This document shows positions 27,099-38,413 of a stretch of DNA of 64,000 nt, piece after piece; position 1 is the stretch's first letter, and each line of letters begins with the position of its first letter. The stretch spans positions 1,635,501 to 1,699,500 of the forward strand of contig NZ_CP043639.1 of assembly GCF_014217605.1 (NCBI RefSeq), given 5' to 3'. Both the position numbers and the translations under genes were made by a program. The notes under the pieces are model-generated. The model was not told the origin of the DNA, did not search any database, and saw only the letters and a list, made by a program, of their open reading frames with translations. The stretch comes from Sphingomonas sp. NBWT7. GTDB taxonomy: Bacteria; Pseudomonadota; Alphaproteobacteria; Sphingomonadales; Sphingomonadaceae.

Positions 27099-27409
27099 TG
27101 CGCGGGCCCGGGAGCGGCGCGCTGCTCGGACGCGCGATCGCGCGGTCGGCTGAGGCTGCGGGCGCGATGGTGGCGGTCGAGGATTGCGACACGCATCCGT
27201 GGTATAGCGCGACACTCAGCGGCGCGCGCTACGCCTTCGCCCTGACGGCGGACATCGACGCGCCCGTCGCGCACTGGCTGTACTCATTGCCGCAGCAGGA
27301 CCTGCCGCTGCCCGGCCATCTCGTCGCCGACCTCGCGGTTGCGCCGGCAATCGAATATTCCGGCCGGCTGCACTGGCGGATCGACGCGCTGACCATCGCC
27401 GCCGCTTAG
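27098..27409 (+). CDS. hypothetical protein coupled to the small HTH gene
   Basis: A 103-residue protein I do not recognise. It is likely cytosolic, with an acidic middle (VAVEDCDTHPWYSATLSGARYAFAL) that looks like an alpha/beta fold, and no signal or membrane segment. A near-perfect AAGGAGG ribosome-binding site lies eight bases before its ATG, inside the end of the previous gene, and the one-base overlap (TGATG) shows tight coupling. Its role should be linked to the S24 repressor locus. Confidence 0.65.
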   Translation: MRGPGSGALLGRAIARSAEAAGAMVAVEDCDTHPWYSATLSGARYAFALTADIDAPVAHWLYSLPQQDLPLPGHLVADLAVAPAIEYSGRLHWRIDALTIAAA

Positions 27410-27419
27410 CGTGCGGCGG

Positions 27420-28469
27420 TCAATTCGCCGCCAGTCGCCGCAGCATCCCCAGCGTATCGTCGAGGCTCGCGACCGGCGCCGGAACCGGCGCTGGTGCGGG
27501 GGTCGGCGCCGCCGTGCCCCGCCGCCGGGCACCCCGCTCTAGCCGGTCGAGCAGCGTCGCGATCGACGTCTCGCCGACCGGCTTGGGCACCGCCGTCAGG
27601 AACGACAGCGTGTCGCCGGCCTCGCGAGCCGGCTCGATCGGCGTCGTCGGCTCGGCCGGCATCGCGCGGTCGATCTCCATCCGCGCCGGGATCACGCCTT
27701 CGTCGTCGCCAGCGTCGGCCGACGACCCCAGGTCCGCTGCGGGAGAGCCCACTTCGATCGTCCGCATCGCGATTGCCGGCGCGTCGATTGCGGGATCCCC
27801 GCCGACGGCGCGTTCCACCGCTTCCCACGCGGCGGCTGGCACGCGCTGCGCAACAGCCCATCGATCGCCGTCCTCCGACGCCTCGTCGATCTCTTCCCAC
27901 ACCGCATCTTCACTCGGTGACGGCTCGACCATTACCGCAGCGGGGGGCAGCACGACGAGCGGCGGCACGGCAGGGATCGGCAGGCGCGGCACATCGGGCA
28001 CCGCTATCGGATCGAACGCGGCGAGCGGCTGGTCGAGATCGGCCGGCAGCGGCTGCTCAAGTTGGGGCACGCGCTTCGCCGGGGGCGGCGCGGCGATCGG
28101 CAACGGCGGGCCCAGGTCCTCGCTCGCGCGGATCGGTCGGCGCGGCGGCGCATCGGGATGTGCATCGGCGCGCCGAACCGATACCGTGCTCGCGGCCGTC
28201 GCCGGCGCCTTCACCCGGCGCGCCGGCAAGCGCAGTCGGCCCTTCGCCATCAGGTGAACGAGCAGCGCCGCGCCTAGGAACGGCAGCAGCGCCGCGATCG
28301 CCAGCGCCACCCGCCCCGTCACGCCGACCGGCGGCGCGGCGGCGGGAACGACGTACGGCAGCCACAATCGCCACACCAACAGGTCGATCCGCGGCTGCGG
28401 CAGCGCAGCGACGACGCCGGCCACGACCACCCCCAGCCCGGCGAGGGCAATCGGGGCCGCCTGTCGCAT
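27420..28469 (-). CDS. proline-rich membrane-anchored protein at the exosortase-A glycan locus
   Basis: A 349-residue protein with two N-terminal membrane helices (about 6-24 and 53-73) and then a long Pro/Ala/acidic low-complexity cytosolic or periplasmic part, ending in a short helix (SLDDTLGMLRRLAAN). I recognise no domain. The ATG at 28469 overlaps the stop of the glycosyltransferase gene by one base (TGATG), so it is probably co-translated with it; an ATG ten codons upstream exists inside that gene. A structural or scaffolding role in polysaccharide secretion is only an inference from position. Confidence 0.65.
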   Translation of the reverse strand: MRQAAPIALAGLGVVVAGVVAALPQPRIDLLVWRLWLPYVVPAAAPPVGVTGRVALAIAALLPFLGAALLVHLMAKGRLRLPARRVKAPATAASTVSVRRADAHPDAPPRRPIRASEDLGPPLPIAAPPPAKRVPQLEQPLPADLDQPLAAFDPIAVPDVPRLPIPAVPPLVVLPPAAVMVEPSPSEDAVWEEIDEASEDGDRWAVAQRVPAAAWEAVERAVGGDPAIDAPAIAMRTIEVGSPAADLGSSADAGDDEGVIPARMEIDRAMPAEPTTPIEPAREAGDTLSFLTAVPKPVGETSIATLLDRLERGARRRGTAAPTPAPAPVPAPVASLDDTLGMLRRLAAN

Positions 28470-29713
28470 CAGGTTCGTACCGTTGTTCGCTGCGCCCATG
28501 TCCCACCCTTGCGTGCGGCCATGACGAGCCGCTGATAGACGGGTTCGTAGCGCGCAATATTTGACGACCAGTTACGCTCGCGCTCGACGAACGCGCGCGC
28601 CCGCTCGCGCCGCGCCGCCCAGCCGCTGCGATCGGCGAGCAGCCCGGCGAGCGCGTGCGCGATCGCTGCCGGATCATCCGCCGCGAACAGCGTCCCCGTT
28701 TCGCCGTCGCGGATCAGTTCGCGGTGCCCGCCGACGTCGGACGCGGCGACCAGCCGGCTCTGCGCCATCGCCTCCAGCGGCTTCAGCGGGGTGACGAGAT
28801 CGGTCAGCCGCATCCGCTTGCGCGGATAGGCGAGCACGTCGACCAGGCTGTAATAGCGCTCGACCTCATCGTGCGGCACCCGCCCGACGAAGCGGATCCG
28901 GTCCGCCGCGGAGGATGCCGCCGCCTGCGCGCGCAGCGTCGCCTCCATCGGCCCCCCGCCCACCAGCATCAGATGCGCGCGCGGCCGCCGTTCGATCAGC
29001 GCCGGCATCGCCGCGATCAGATCGTCGAGCCCCTCGTAATCGTAGAAGCTGCCGATGAAACCGATCACCTCGCCGTCGAGCCCCAGCATCTCGCCCAGCG
29101 CGCGGTCACGCGGCGGCGGCGCGCCGAACATCGTCATGTCGACGCCGTTTGGCGATACCATGATGCGCTCGTCGGCGACGCCGCGCGCGATCAGGTCGCG
29201 CTTTAGCCCCTCGCAGATCACCGCCACCGCGTCGGCGCGCGCCACCGCCCAGCTCTCCAATGCGCGCGTCAGCCGATAGCGCACCGATCCCTCGCGCCCC
29301 GTGCCGTTGCCCACCGCCGCATCCTCCCAGAAAGCGCGGATCTCGTAGAGCAGCGGCAATCCGGTGCGCCGCGCCACCGGCAGCGCCGCCAGCGCGCCCA
29401 GCACCGGCGAGTGCGCGTGGATGATGTCGGGGCCGAAGTCCCGCGCCACCGCCGCGATGCGCCGCGCGAACGCCGCCACCTCCGCCATTTCACCGAGCGG
29501 CGCGGGCAGCCTGATCGCGGGCGCGGTGCGGTAGAAATCGATCCCGTCGACCCGCTCCGCCGCCGGCGCGTCCACGTGGTAGCGCGGCCCCGTCACCGCC
29601 GCGACGTCCCAGCCGCGCGCCTGCTGCGCCTTGACGATCGCGCGCGTGCGAAACGTATAGCCGCTCTGCAGCGGCAACCCGTGATCGAGAACGTGGAGAA
29701 TGCGCATGCGCAT
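28469..29713 (-). CDS. glycosyltransferase family 4, exosortase-A associated type
   Basis: A 414-residue GT4 enzyme with two Rossmann domains. Its opening, MRMRILHVLDHGLPLQSGYTF, is the hallmark I associate with the exosortase-A (PEP-CTERM) linked glycosyltransferase group (TIGR04063-like). Family landmarks seen are HAHSPVLGALAALP, VSPNGVDMTMF, GFIGSFYDYEGL, and the C-terminal nucleotide-sugar region PLKPLEAMAQSRLVAASDVGGHREL. It should add a sugar to a cell-surface glycan in the cytosol. The O-ligase of the same system is encoded divergently. No exosortase gene lies in the window. Confidence 0.85.
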   Translation of the reverse strand: MRMRILHVLDHGLPLQSGYTFRTRAIVKAQQARGWDVAAVTGPRYHVDAPAAERVDGIDFYRTAPAIRLPAPLGEMAEVAAFARRIAAVARDFGPDIIHAHSPVLGALAALPVARRTGLPLLYEIRAFWEDAAVGNGTGREGSVRYRLTRALESWAVARADAVAVICEGLKRDLIARGVADERIMVSPNGVDMTMFGAPPPRDRALGEMLGLDGEVIGFIGSFYDYEGLDDLIAAMPALIERRPRAHLMLVGGGPMEATLRAQAAASSAADRIRFVGRVPHDEVERYYSLVDVLAYPRKRMRLTDLVTPLKPLEAMAQSRLVAASDVGGHRELIRDGETGTLFAADDPAAIAHALAGLLADRSGWAARRERARAFVERERNWSSNIARYEPVYQRLVMAARKGGTWAQRTTVRT

Positions 29714-29731
29714 CTCCTGCCACGCCCCCGC

Positions 29732-29746
29732 TTAACGCGGCGTCAA
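29732..29746. promoter_or_regulatory. CtrA-like near-match TTAA-n7-TCAA
   Basis: TTAA (29732-29735) and TCAA (29743-29746) are seven bases apart: one mismatch from the CtrA consensus. It lies 19 bases before the glycosyltransferase start. Weak by itself. Confidence 0.25.
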
Positions 29747-29801
29747 CCGCCCGCGGCTAACACCGGCGCTTCCCAGCAGACAGGCGAGCGCGCGGCCGGC
29801 C

Positions 29802-29945
29802 ATGATCGACAATTTCGCCCTCGGGCTAAGCCACGGCCTGCTGCTGCTCGCCGCGTGGCTGTTGATGCGCCGCGATGATCTCCACGTCGAGCCGCGCGCC
29901 GACGATGCCGCCACGCCCGCCGGGGGGCATCGCCAGCGTGCGTGA
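29802..29945 (+). CDS. small single-helix membrane protein upstream of the O-ligase
   Basis: A 47-codon open frame beginning MIDNFALGLSHGLLLLAAW: one strong membrane helix (about 5-22) then a charged tail rich in Asp/Arg. Its stop overlaps the ligase GTG start by eight bases (GTGCGTGA), the layout of a translationally coupled leader gene. The ribosome-binding site is weak, so it rests on coding layout and hydrophobicity alone. No function can be given. Confidence 0.5.
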   Translation: MIDNFALGLSHGLLLLAAWLLMRRDDLHVEPRADDAATPAGGHRQRA

Positions 29946-31287
29946 TCTCGCGTTCATCGGCTTTCTCGTCGCATTGTTCGGGCTCGGCTTCCGCCGCCCG
30001 TTCGTGTTCGTGCTGACCTATGTCTACATCGACATCGTCTCGCCGCAGCGGCTGACCTATTATCTGCTCAATTCGGTGCCGATCTCGCTCATCGCCGCGG
30101 GGCTCGCGGTGCTCGCCTGGGCGGTGGTCGACAACAAGGCCGATTCGCGCTTCGCCCCGCGGCAGGGCCTGATCCTGCTGCTGCTGATCTATTGCGGCAT
30201 CACCACGCGCACCGCCGATTTTCCGGTCGAGGCGGCGGAGAAGTGGGAATGGGTGTGGAAGAACCTCGCCTTCGCGGTTTTTCTGCCGCTCACCCTGCGC
30301 ACCAAGCTCCGGATCGAGGCGCTGCTGCTCTTCATGGTGCTGTCGGCGAGTTCGATCGTCATCGTCGGCGGGATCAAGACGCTCGCCTCGGGCGGCGGCT
30401 ACGGCGAACTCAACCTGATGGTCTCGAACAATTCGGGGCTCTACGAAGGCTCGATCATCTCGGCGGTGGCGATCTCGCTGATCCCGATCGTCCTGTGGTT
30501 CGCGAAGAACGGCACGGTCTACGTCCCCGATTGGCGCGTGAAGCTGTTCTGTTTCGCGCTCGTCTTCGCCTGCCTGTTGATCCCGGTCGGTACCTCGGCA
30601 CGCACCGGCCTCCTGTGCATAGGTCTCCTCGCCGTGCTGATGTTGCGCGAGGTGAAGCGCCGCATGTTCTACCTCGGGGGAATCGCGCTGCTCGGGCTCG
30701 TCGCGGTGCCCTTCCTCCCGTCGGCATTCAGCGAGCGGATGGGCACGATCAAGACGTACAAGGCGGACGAGAGCGCTTCGACGCGCCTCGCGGTGTGGCA
30801 GTGGACGTGGGACTATGCCAAGGATCATCCGTTCGGCGGCGGGTTCGAGGCGTACCGCCAGAACCGCATCCGCTACGATACCGTCCACGTCGCGGGCGAG
30901 GGTGCGAGCACCACCGTCAAGCGCAGCCTCACCGTCGACAAGAGCCGCGCCTATCACTCGAGCTATTTCGAGATGCTCGGTGAACAGGGCTATTTCGGTC
31001 TCGCGCTATGGCTGCTGATCAACGCGATCGGCGTGATCCGCATGGAGGTGCTGCGCCGGCGCTACCGCAGTGGCGATCTTGCGTGGGCGGGCAGCCTCGC
31101 CGGCGCGCTGCAGCACGCGCAGCTTATCTACCTGCTCGGCGGCGCGTTCGTCGGCATCGCCTTCCAGTCGTTCCTCTACATGCTGCTCGGCGCGCAGATC
31201 GGTCTCGATACCTATCTGAAGCGCCGCGCCAGCGAGACGTCGTGGCAACCGATGCGACGGCAGCGCCCGGTCCCCGCTACCGCCTAG
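29938..31287 (+). CDS. O-antigen ligase-like O-glycosylation ligase, exosortase-A associated
   Basis: A 449-residue multi-pass inner-membrane protein of the Wzy/WaaL superfamily, exosortase-A-associated ligase group (TIGR03097-like). It starts [26 protein letters not shown] as these proteins do, has about ten membrane helices and a long periplasmic loop (about 270-350) with [23 protein letters not shown] and the [17 protein letters not shown] motif. It should join a lipid-linked glycan to an acceptor on the periplasmic side. I chose the GTG at 29938 because the protein then begins like its relatives and a GGGGGG run lies about ten bases upstream. Confidence 0.85.
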   Translation: MRDLAFIGFLVALFGLGFRRPFVFVLTYVYIDIVSPQRLTYYLLNSVPISLIAAGLAVLAWAVVDNKADSRFAPRQGLILLLLIYCGITTRTADFPVEAAEKWEWVWKNLAFAVFLPLTLRTKLRIEALLLFMVLSASSIVIVGGIKTLASGGGYGELNLMVSNNSGLYEGSIISAVAISLIPIVLWFAKNGTVYVPDWRVKLFCFALVFACLLIPVGTSARTGLLCIGLLAVLMLREVKRRMFYLGGIALLGLVAVPFLPSAFSERMGTIKTYKADESASTRLAVWQWTWDYAKDHPFGGGFEAYRQNRIRYDTVHVAGEGASTTVKRSLTVDKSRAYHSSYFEMLGEQGYFGLALWLLINAIGVIRMEVLRRRYRSGDLAWAGSLAGALQHAQLIYLLGGAFVGIAFQSFLYMLLGAQIGLDTYLKRRASETSWQPMRRQRPVPATA

Positions 31288-31517
31288 GCGGCTGCTGCCA
31301 CCGCCCCCTTGTTGCAAGCGGTTCGCGAAAAGCCGCGTGCGTCAAGCCTTTTGTCGCGCAGGTCCCGCTTCCCGCCTTCCCCCTTACTCTCCGCGCTGCT
31401 ATCGCCCGCGCAAACGTCTCGCCTTCGCCCGTCCGGGCGCGCCCGCGCGAGGGGCCTTGCCGCCCCCGCCTCCCCGCCGCGCTCCTGGCTGGCCGCATCT
31501 TTGGGGAAAGGACCCGC

Positions 31518-34205
<2,688 letters not shown>

Positions 34206-34211
34206 CGATCC

Positions 34212-34246
34212 CTGCCGCCCCGGTGCCTCACGTGCCGGGGCGGCAG
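34212..34246 (+). terminator. terminator hairpin after acnA
   Basis: A perfect 12-bp stem CTGCCGCCCCGG / CCGGGGCGGCAG with an 11-base loop, beginning six bases after the stop. Only a short T-containing stretch follows. Confidence 0.7.
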
Positions 34247-34754
34247 CCCGTTTGCGACGTACCGCAGCACAACCTGCCTATCCGCTGACTGAATGTTCCG
34301 GTGTTCCCGGCGTATCGTTTGTAAGACTCTGCGAGCATGACGGGACGCAGTCAGCTACTGATCTTCGCACCTGACGGTATCTGCTATCCCGGCACTTCGC
34401 GCATCTAGGCAGCGATCACCCACCTGCATCGAGCCGCGCTACGCGGCGAGCGCCCCACCGCCCAACCGCCCCCGGTTCCGGCGCGTTTATCTGAAGATTG
34501 CTCATCGCCGCGGTCGGCGGCTGGCCGCAGTCGTACGGTCGACGATCGTCCGCTCAGTCGGCGATGTGTCAGGGCATAGCGACGCGACAAGACCATTGCG
34601 CGACAATCACCGATTAGCGACGAACCAAACGCTCACGCGAGGCAGCTTCCGGGGTCAATTAAGAAATAACGCCCAACGTCGTGGCTTACCTAGCTAGCAG
34701 CGCACCTTCATCATTCGCCGTACTCAGGCTAGCAATTGCACAGCGCCCGCCTGC
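34247..34754. other. gene-free stretch of lower G+C
   Basis: About 500 bases between the acnA terminator and the CoA-binding protein gene. G+C is visibly lower than in the flanks, and I see no convincing gene, tRNA, repeat or promoter. It could be a decayed gene or an old insertion scar. Confidence 0.5.
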
Positions 34755-35195
34755 CTAGCCGTTGTCATCAGCGATCGGCGCGACGCCGAACCGCGGGATA
34801 TCCATCGCCGGGCAGCGATCCATTACCACCTTGAGCCCCGCCGCCTCCGCGCGCGCCGCTGCCGCGGGATTGACGACGCCGAGCTGCATCCACACTGATT
34901 TCGCGCCCGCCGCGATCGCCGCGTCGACTGCCTCGCCGGCCGCTTCCGATCGGCGGAAGATATCGACCATGTCGATCGGCTCGCCGATCTGCCCGAGATC
35001 GCCGAACACATATTCGCCGTGGATATGTTCGCCGGGGATCTGTGGGTTGACCGGGATCACGCGATAGCCGTGCGCCTGCAGCGTCCGCATCACGCCGTAG
35101 CTCGGCCGATCCGGGCGGTCCGACGCGCCGACCAGCGCGATCGTCCGCGTCTCCTCAAGCAGCGCCTTGATATCGGCGTCGGCGGTCAGCGGCAT
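34755..35195 (-). CDS. CoA-binding domain protein (YccU-like)
   Basis: A 146-residue single Rossmann-fold protein of the CoA-binding family, with the nucleotide-binding start IALVGASDRPDRPSYGVMRTL and the conserved VWMQLGVVNPAAAARAEAAGLKVVMDRCP toward the C-terminus. Relatives bind CoA or acyl-CoA, but no reaction is established. The ATG at 35195 follows a GGGGGA site; a longer frame continues upstream with poor codon character and is not used. It lies 85 bases downstream of the ApbC gene on the same strand. Confidence 0.85.
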   Translation of the reverse strand: MPLTADADIKALLEETRTIALVGASDRPDRPSYGVMRTLQAHGYRVIPVNPQIPGEHIHGEYVFGDLGQIGEPIDMVDIFRRSEAAGEAVDAAIAAGAKSVWMQLGVVNPAAAARAEAAGLKVVMDRCPAMDIPRFGVAPIADDNG

Positions 35196-35280
35196 CGGTG
35201 CGTCCCCCAGCAACTGGTCATTTACGAAACTGGTCCGCTCGTGCCGCCGACTGAACGCGCGGGGCACGACCGGTCGCCCA

Positions 35281-36231
35281 TCAACGCGCTGTTCCCGCTT
35301 CGGTTTCCAGCCAGTCGGCGACACGGCGGGCAATTGGGCGGAAGGTCGCATCCGCCGGATCGGCCGCCGGCGGCGTCCCCGCGTCGGACGCGGTACGGAT
35401 GCCGATCGCCAGCGGCACGCGCCCCAGGAACGGTACCCCAAGGTCGCGCGCCGCCGCCTCCGCGCCACCCTGGCCGAACGGATCGGACACCTCGCCGCAG
35501 TGCGGACAGGCATAGCCCGCCATGTTCTCGACCAGCCCGATGATCGGCACGCCCGCCTTGTTGAACAGGTCGATCGCGCGCGTCGCGTCGATCAGCGCCA
35601 GGTCCTGCGGCGTCGACACGATCACCGCCCCCGCGGGCCTATGCTTCTGGATCATCGTCAGCTGCACGTCGCCCGTTCCCGGCGGCAGATCAATCACCAG
35701 CGTGTCGGTGACGCCCCAGTCGGCATCAACCAATTGCCCCAGTGCGCCCGCCGTCATCGGGCCCCGCCACGCGATCGCCTTGCCCGGCTCGATCAGCTGC
35801 CCCATCGACAGCATCGGCACGCCGTAGCGCGTCGCGACCGGCAGCAGCACCTTGTCGCGCGCCTCGGGCCGCGTGCCTTCCGCCGCCATCAGCCGCGGCT
35901 GCGACGGGCCGTATATGTCGGCATCGACCAGCCCTACGCGGCGTCCTAGGTGGCTCAGCGCGATCGCGAGGTTCGCCGCCAGCGTCGATTTGCCGACGCC
36001 GCCCTTGCCGCTCGCCACCGCGATGATGTGGCGATTGGGTCGCTCCGCCGTCACCACGATCCGCGCCGCCGGCCCCGCCGCCATGCGCACCGCCGCCTCC
36101 ATCGCGTCGCGCGCGGTCGCGTCGAGCCCGGTCGCGTCGACCACCACGCCGATCCGCTCGCCCTCGATCCGCACCGTCGCGCGGTTCCCGGCGACCGCCG
36201 CCACCGCCTGCTTCACGTCCATCTCGTCCAT
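35281..36231 (-). CDS. apbC: iron-sulfur cluster carrier ApbC/Mrp
   Basis: A 316-residue P-loop ATPase of the Mrp/NBP35 family that carries iron-sulfur clusters to target proteins. The deviant Walker A SGKGGVGKST is at about 74-83, switch region VDADIYGPSQP follows, and the cluster-binding CxxC is Cys242/Cys245 in ACPHCGE. The N-terminal DUF59-like part (about 1-60) is present. Two ATG codons, at 36231 and 36222, are both plausible starts. It diverges from hflK across 71 bases. Confidence 0.9.
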   Translation of the reverse strand: MDEMDVKQAVAAVAGNRATVRIEGERIGVVVDATGLDATARDAMEAAVRMAAGPAARIVVTAERPNRHIIAVASGKGGVGKSTLAANLAIALSHLGRRVGLVDADIYGPSQPRLMAAEGTRPEARDKVLLPVATRYGVPMLSMGQLIEPGKAIAWRGPMTAGALGQLVDADWGVTDTLVIDLPPGTGDVQLTMIQKHRPAGAVIVSTPQDLALIDATRAIDLFNKAGVPIIGLVENMAGYACPHCGEVSDPFGQGGAEAAARDLGVPFLGRVPLAIGIRTASDAGTPPAADPADATFRPIARRVADWLETEAGTAR

Positions 36232-36302
36232 GCTCGGGGCGATACGCGGCTTCCGCCCGGCTTGGCACTGTTTTTCGCGGGGGCAGCTCCTATAAAGGAA
36301 GC

Positions 36303-37418
36303 ATGACCTTTCTGCCGCCGTGGCTGCGCCGACCGCCGATATTGATGAGCGAGACACCCAGGGGCCCATGGGGCGGCGGCGGCGACGATGGCGGCGCGAA
36401 GGACAATGGTGCGCGCAACCCGTGGGCGGTGCCGCCCGGCGGCCGCAAGAGCACGGCGAAGCCGACCGCGCTCGACGAATTCCTGAAGCGTGCACGCGGC
36501 GGCGGTTCCGGCGGCGGCGGCAGCGGCGGCCCGCAGTTCCCGCTCGGCGCCAATGCGCGCAACCTGTGGCTGATCGGTGTCGGCGTGATCGTCGCGGTGT
36601 GGCTGATCTTCACCTCCTTCCACCAGATCGGCCCGCAGCAGCGCGGCGTCGTCACCTTCCTCGGCCGTTATTCGGGCGAGCTCGATCCCGGCATCCGCCT
36701 CACCCTTCCCGCCCCGCTCGTTTCGGTGCAGAAGGTCGACGTCGAGGCCGTGCGCGTCGACGAATTCCCGCGCGACGGCAGCGAGAACGTGCTGACCGGC
36801 GATCAGAACATCCTCGATCTCGCCTATACGGTACGCTGGCGGGTCGAGAATCCGCGCGATTTCGTGTTCGAGATCAAGGATCCGGTCGAAACCGTCCGCG
36901 CTACCGCGGAAAGCGCCATGCGCGCGGTCCTCGCCACCACCACGCTCAACGACGCGATCGGCGCCGGCCGCACCACGATCGAGGCGCGCGTGACGCAGCT
37001 GATGCAGCAGATCCTCAACGATTACGAAGCCGGCGTGCGCGTCCAGGGCGTCTCGATCCGGCAGGCGAGCGCCCCTGCCAGCCTGATCGACGATTTCAAC
37101 GCCGTCACCGCCGCGCAGCAGGAAGCGGTTGGCAATCTCAACAATGCGCGCAGCTATTCGCAGCAGGTGATCGCGCGTGCGCAGGGTGAGGCCGCGGCGT
37201 TCGACAAGGTGTACGAACAGTATCGCCTCGCCCCCGAAGTCACCCGCCGCCGCATGTATTACGAGACGATGGAGGCCGTGCTGGCCAAGACCGACAAGAC
37301 GATCGTCGAAACGCCCGGCGTCGCCCCGATCCTGCCGCTCGATCGCGCGCGCCGGTTGACGGAGCCGCAGACCGCCGCGCCGGCGACGCCTGCCCCCACC
37401 CCGGAGGCCGGCCGATGA
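36303..37418 (+). CDS. hflK: FtsH modulator HflK
   Basis: A 371-residue inner-membrane protein. A Gly/Pro-rich cytosolic N-terminus (about 15-78) is followed by one membrane helix (about 87-107, NLWLIGVGVIVAVWLIFTSF) and a SPFH/stomatin domain with a long coiled coil. HflK and HflC form a large cage around the FtsH protease and control its access to membrane substrates. The TGA overlaps the hflC start by four bases (ATGA), typical of the pair. An AAGGA site lies near the ATG. Confidence 0.92.
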   Translation: MTFLPPWLRRPPILMSETPRGPWGGGGDDGGAKDNGARNPWAVPPGGRKSTAKPTALDEFLKRARGGGSGGGGSGGPQFPLGANARNLWLIGVGVIVAVWLIFTSFHQIGPQQRGVVTFLGRYSGELDPGIRLTLPAPLVSVQKVDVEAVRVDEFPRDGSENVLTGDQNILDLAYTVRWRVENPRDFVFEIKDPVETVRATAESAMRAVLATTTLNDAIGAGRTTIEARVTQLMQQILNDYEAGVRVQGVSIRQASAPASLIDDFNAVTAAQQEAVGNLNNARSYSQQVIARAQGEAAAFDKVYEQYRLAPEVTRRRMYYETMEAVLAKTDKTIVETPGVAPILPLDRARRLTEPQTAAPATPAPTPEAGR

Positions 37419-38287
37419 ACCCGGTGATGCGCAATCCCGTCACGATCGGCTTCGCCGCGCTCGGCGCCGCGATCCTCGCCGCGGCGACCTTCGCGATCGT
37501 GCCCGAGACGAAGCAGGCGGTGGTGCTCCGGCTCAACAACCCGGTGGGCCAGCCGGTCAACCAGTATCAGCCCGGCCAGGTCATCGGCCGCACCGGCGCG
37601 GGCCTCATCGCGCGCATCCCGTTCATCGACAAGATCGTGTGGGTCGACAAGCGCGTGCTCGATGCCGATCTCGACAACACGCTGGTGCTGTCGACCGATC
37701 AGCTGCGCCTCAACGTCGACGCTTTCGCGCGCTTCCGCATCGTCGATCCGCTGCGCGCCGTCACCTCGACGGGCAGCACGTCGAATACCGAGGAGCGCGT
37801 CGCCGATCAGCTGCGCCCGCTGCTCGGCACCGCGCTGCGCAACGAACTCGGCAAGGTGCCCTTTTCCGTGCTGCTCAGCCCGGAACGTGGCCGGGTGATG
37901 GACGCGATTCAGGCGTCGCTTCAGCGCGACGCGCGGCAATATGGCGCGACGATCGTCGACGTGCGGATCAAGCACGCCGATCTCCCTGACGGCAGCCCGC
38001 TCGAAAGCGCATTGCAGCGCATGCGCACCGCGCGCCAGCAGGAAGCGAACACGATCCGCGCGCAAGGGCAGAAGCAGGCGCAGATCGTCCGCGCGGAAGC
38101 CGACGCCACCGCTGCCAAGGTCTATGCCGAGGCGTTCAGCAAGGACGCGCAATTCTACGATTTCTACCGGGCGATGCAGTCGTACCGGCACACGTTCGGC
38201 GCCGATGGCGGGCCGCAGCCGGAAGGCTCGACCAGCATCATCATGGGCCGCGACAATGCCTATCTGGAGAAATTCAACAATCGATGA
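37415..38287 (+). CDS. hflC: FtsH modulator HflC
   Basis: A 290-residue SPFH/stomatin-domain protein with one N-terminal membrane helix (about 8-26). It pairs with HflK to regulate FtsH. Signatures include LDNPVGQPV-like strand pairs at the start, VDKRVLDADLDNTLVLSTDQ, and a C-terminal helix with FYDFYRAMQSYRHTF. Its start codon overlaps the hflK stop by four bases. It is followed by the Do-type protease gene, a common arrangement in this group that links membrane quality control with periplasmic proteolysis. Confidence 0.92.
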   Translation: MNPVMRNPVTIGFAALGAAILAAATFAIVPETKQAVVLRLNNPVGQPVNQYQPGQVIGRTGAGLIARIPFIDKIVWVDKRVLDADLDNTLVLSTDQLRLNVDAFARFRIVDPLRAVTSTGSTSNTEERVADQLRPLLGTALRNELGKVPFSVLLSPERGRVMDAIQASLQRDARQYGATIVDVRIKHADLPDGSPLESALQRMRTARQQEANTIRAQGQKQAQIVRAEADATAAKVYAEAFSKDAQFYDFYRAMQSYRHTFGADGGPQPEGSTSIIMGRDNAYLEKFNNR

Positions 38288-38413
38288 TGCTTGCCGGGAT
38301 CCGCGCACGGCGGCTGTCGGTTCGTTCATATTCAATCGCCGTTCATCGACTTGGCGCCATCTAGACCCGGTTCGGCTCGATATCTTTCTCTGGTCCGAAC
38401 AAACGAGAGGAAC

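Noticed and set aside
34405..34596. 63-codon minus-strand frame in the acnA-distal void
   Set aside because: Composition is random-like, and no start signal or family is visible.
36263..36278. TGGCAC followed by TTCGC before hflK, resembling a sigma-54 promoter
   Set aside because: The GG-to-GC distance is eleven bases, not ten, and the second half does not fit.
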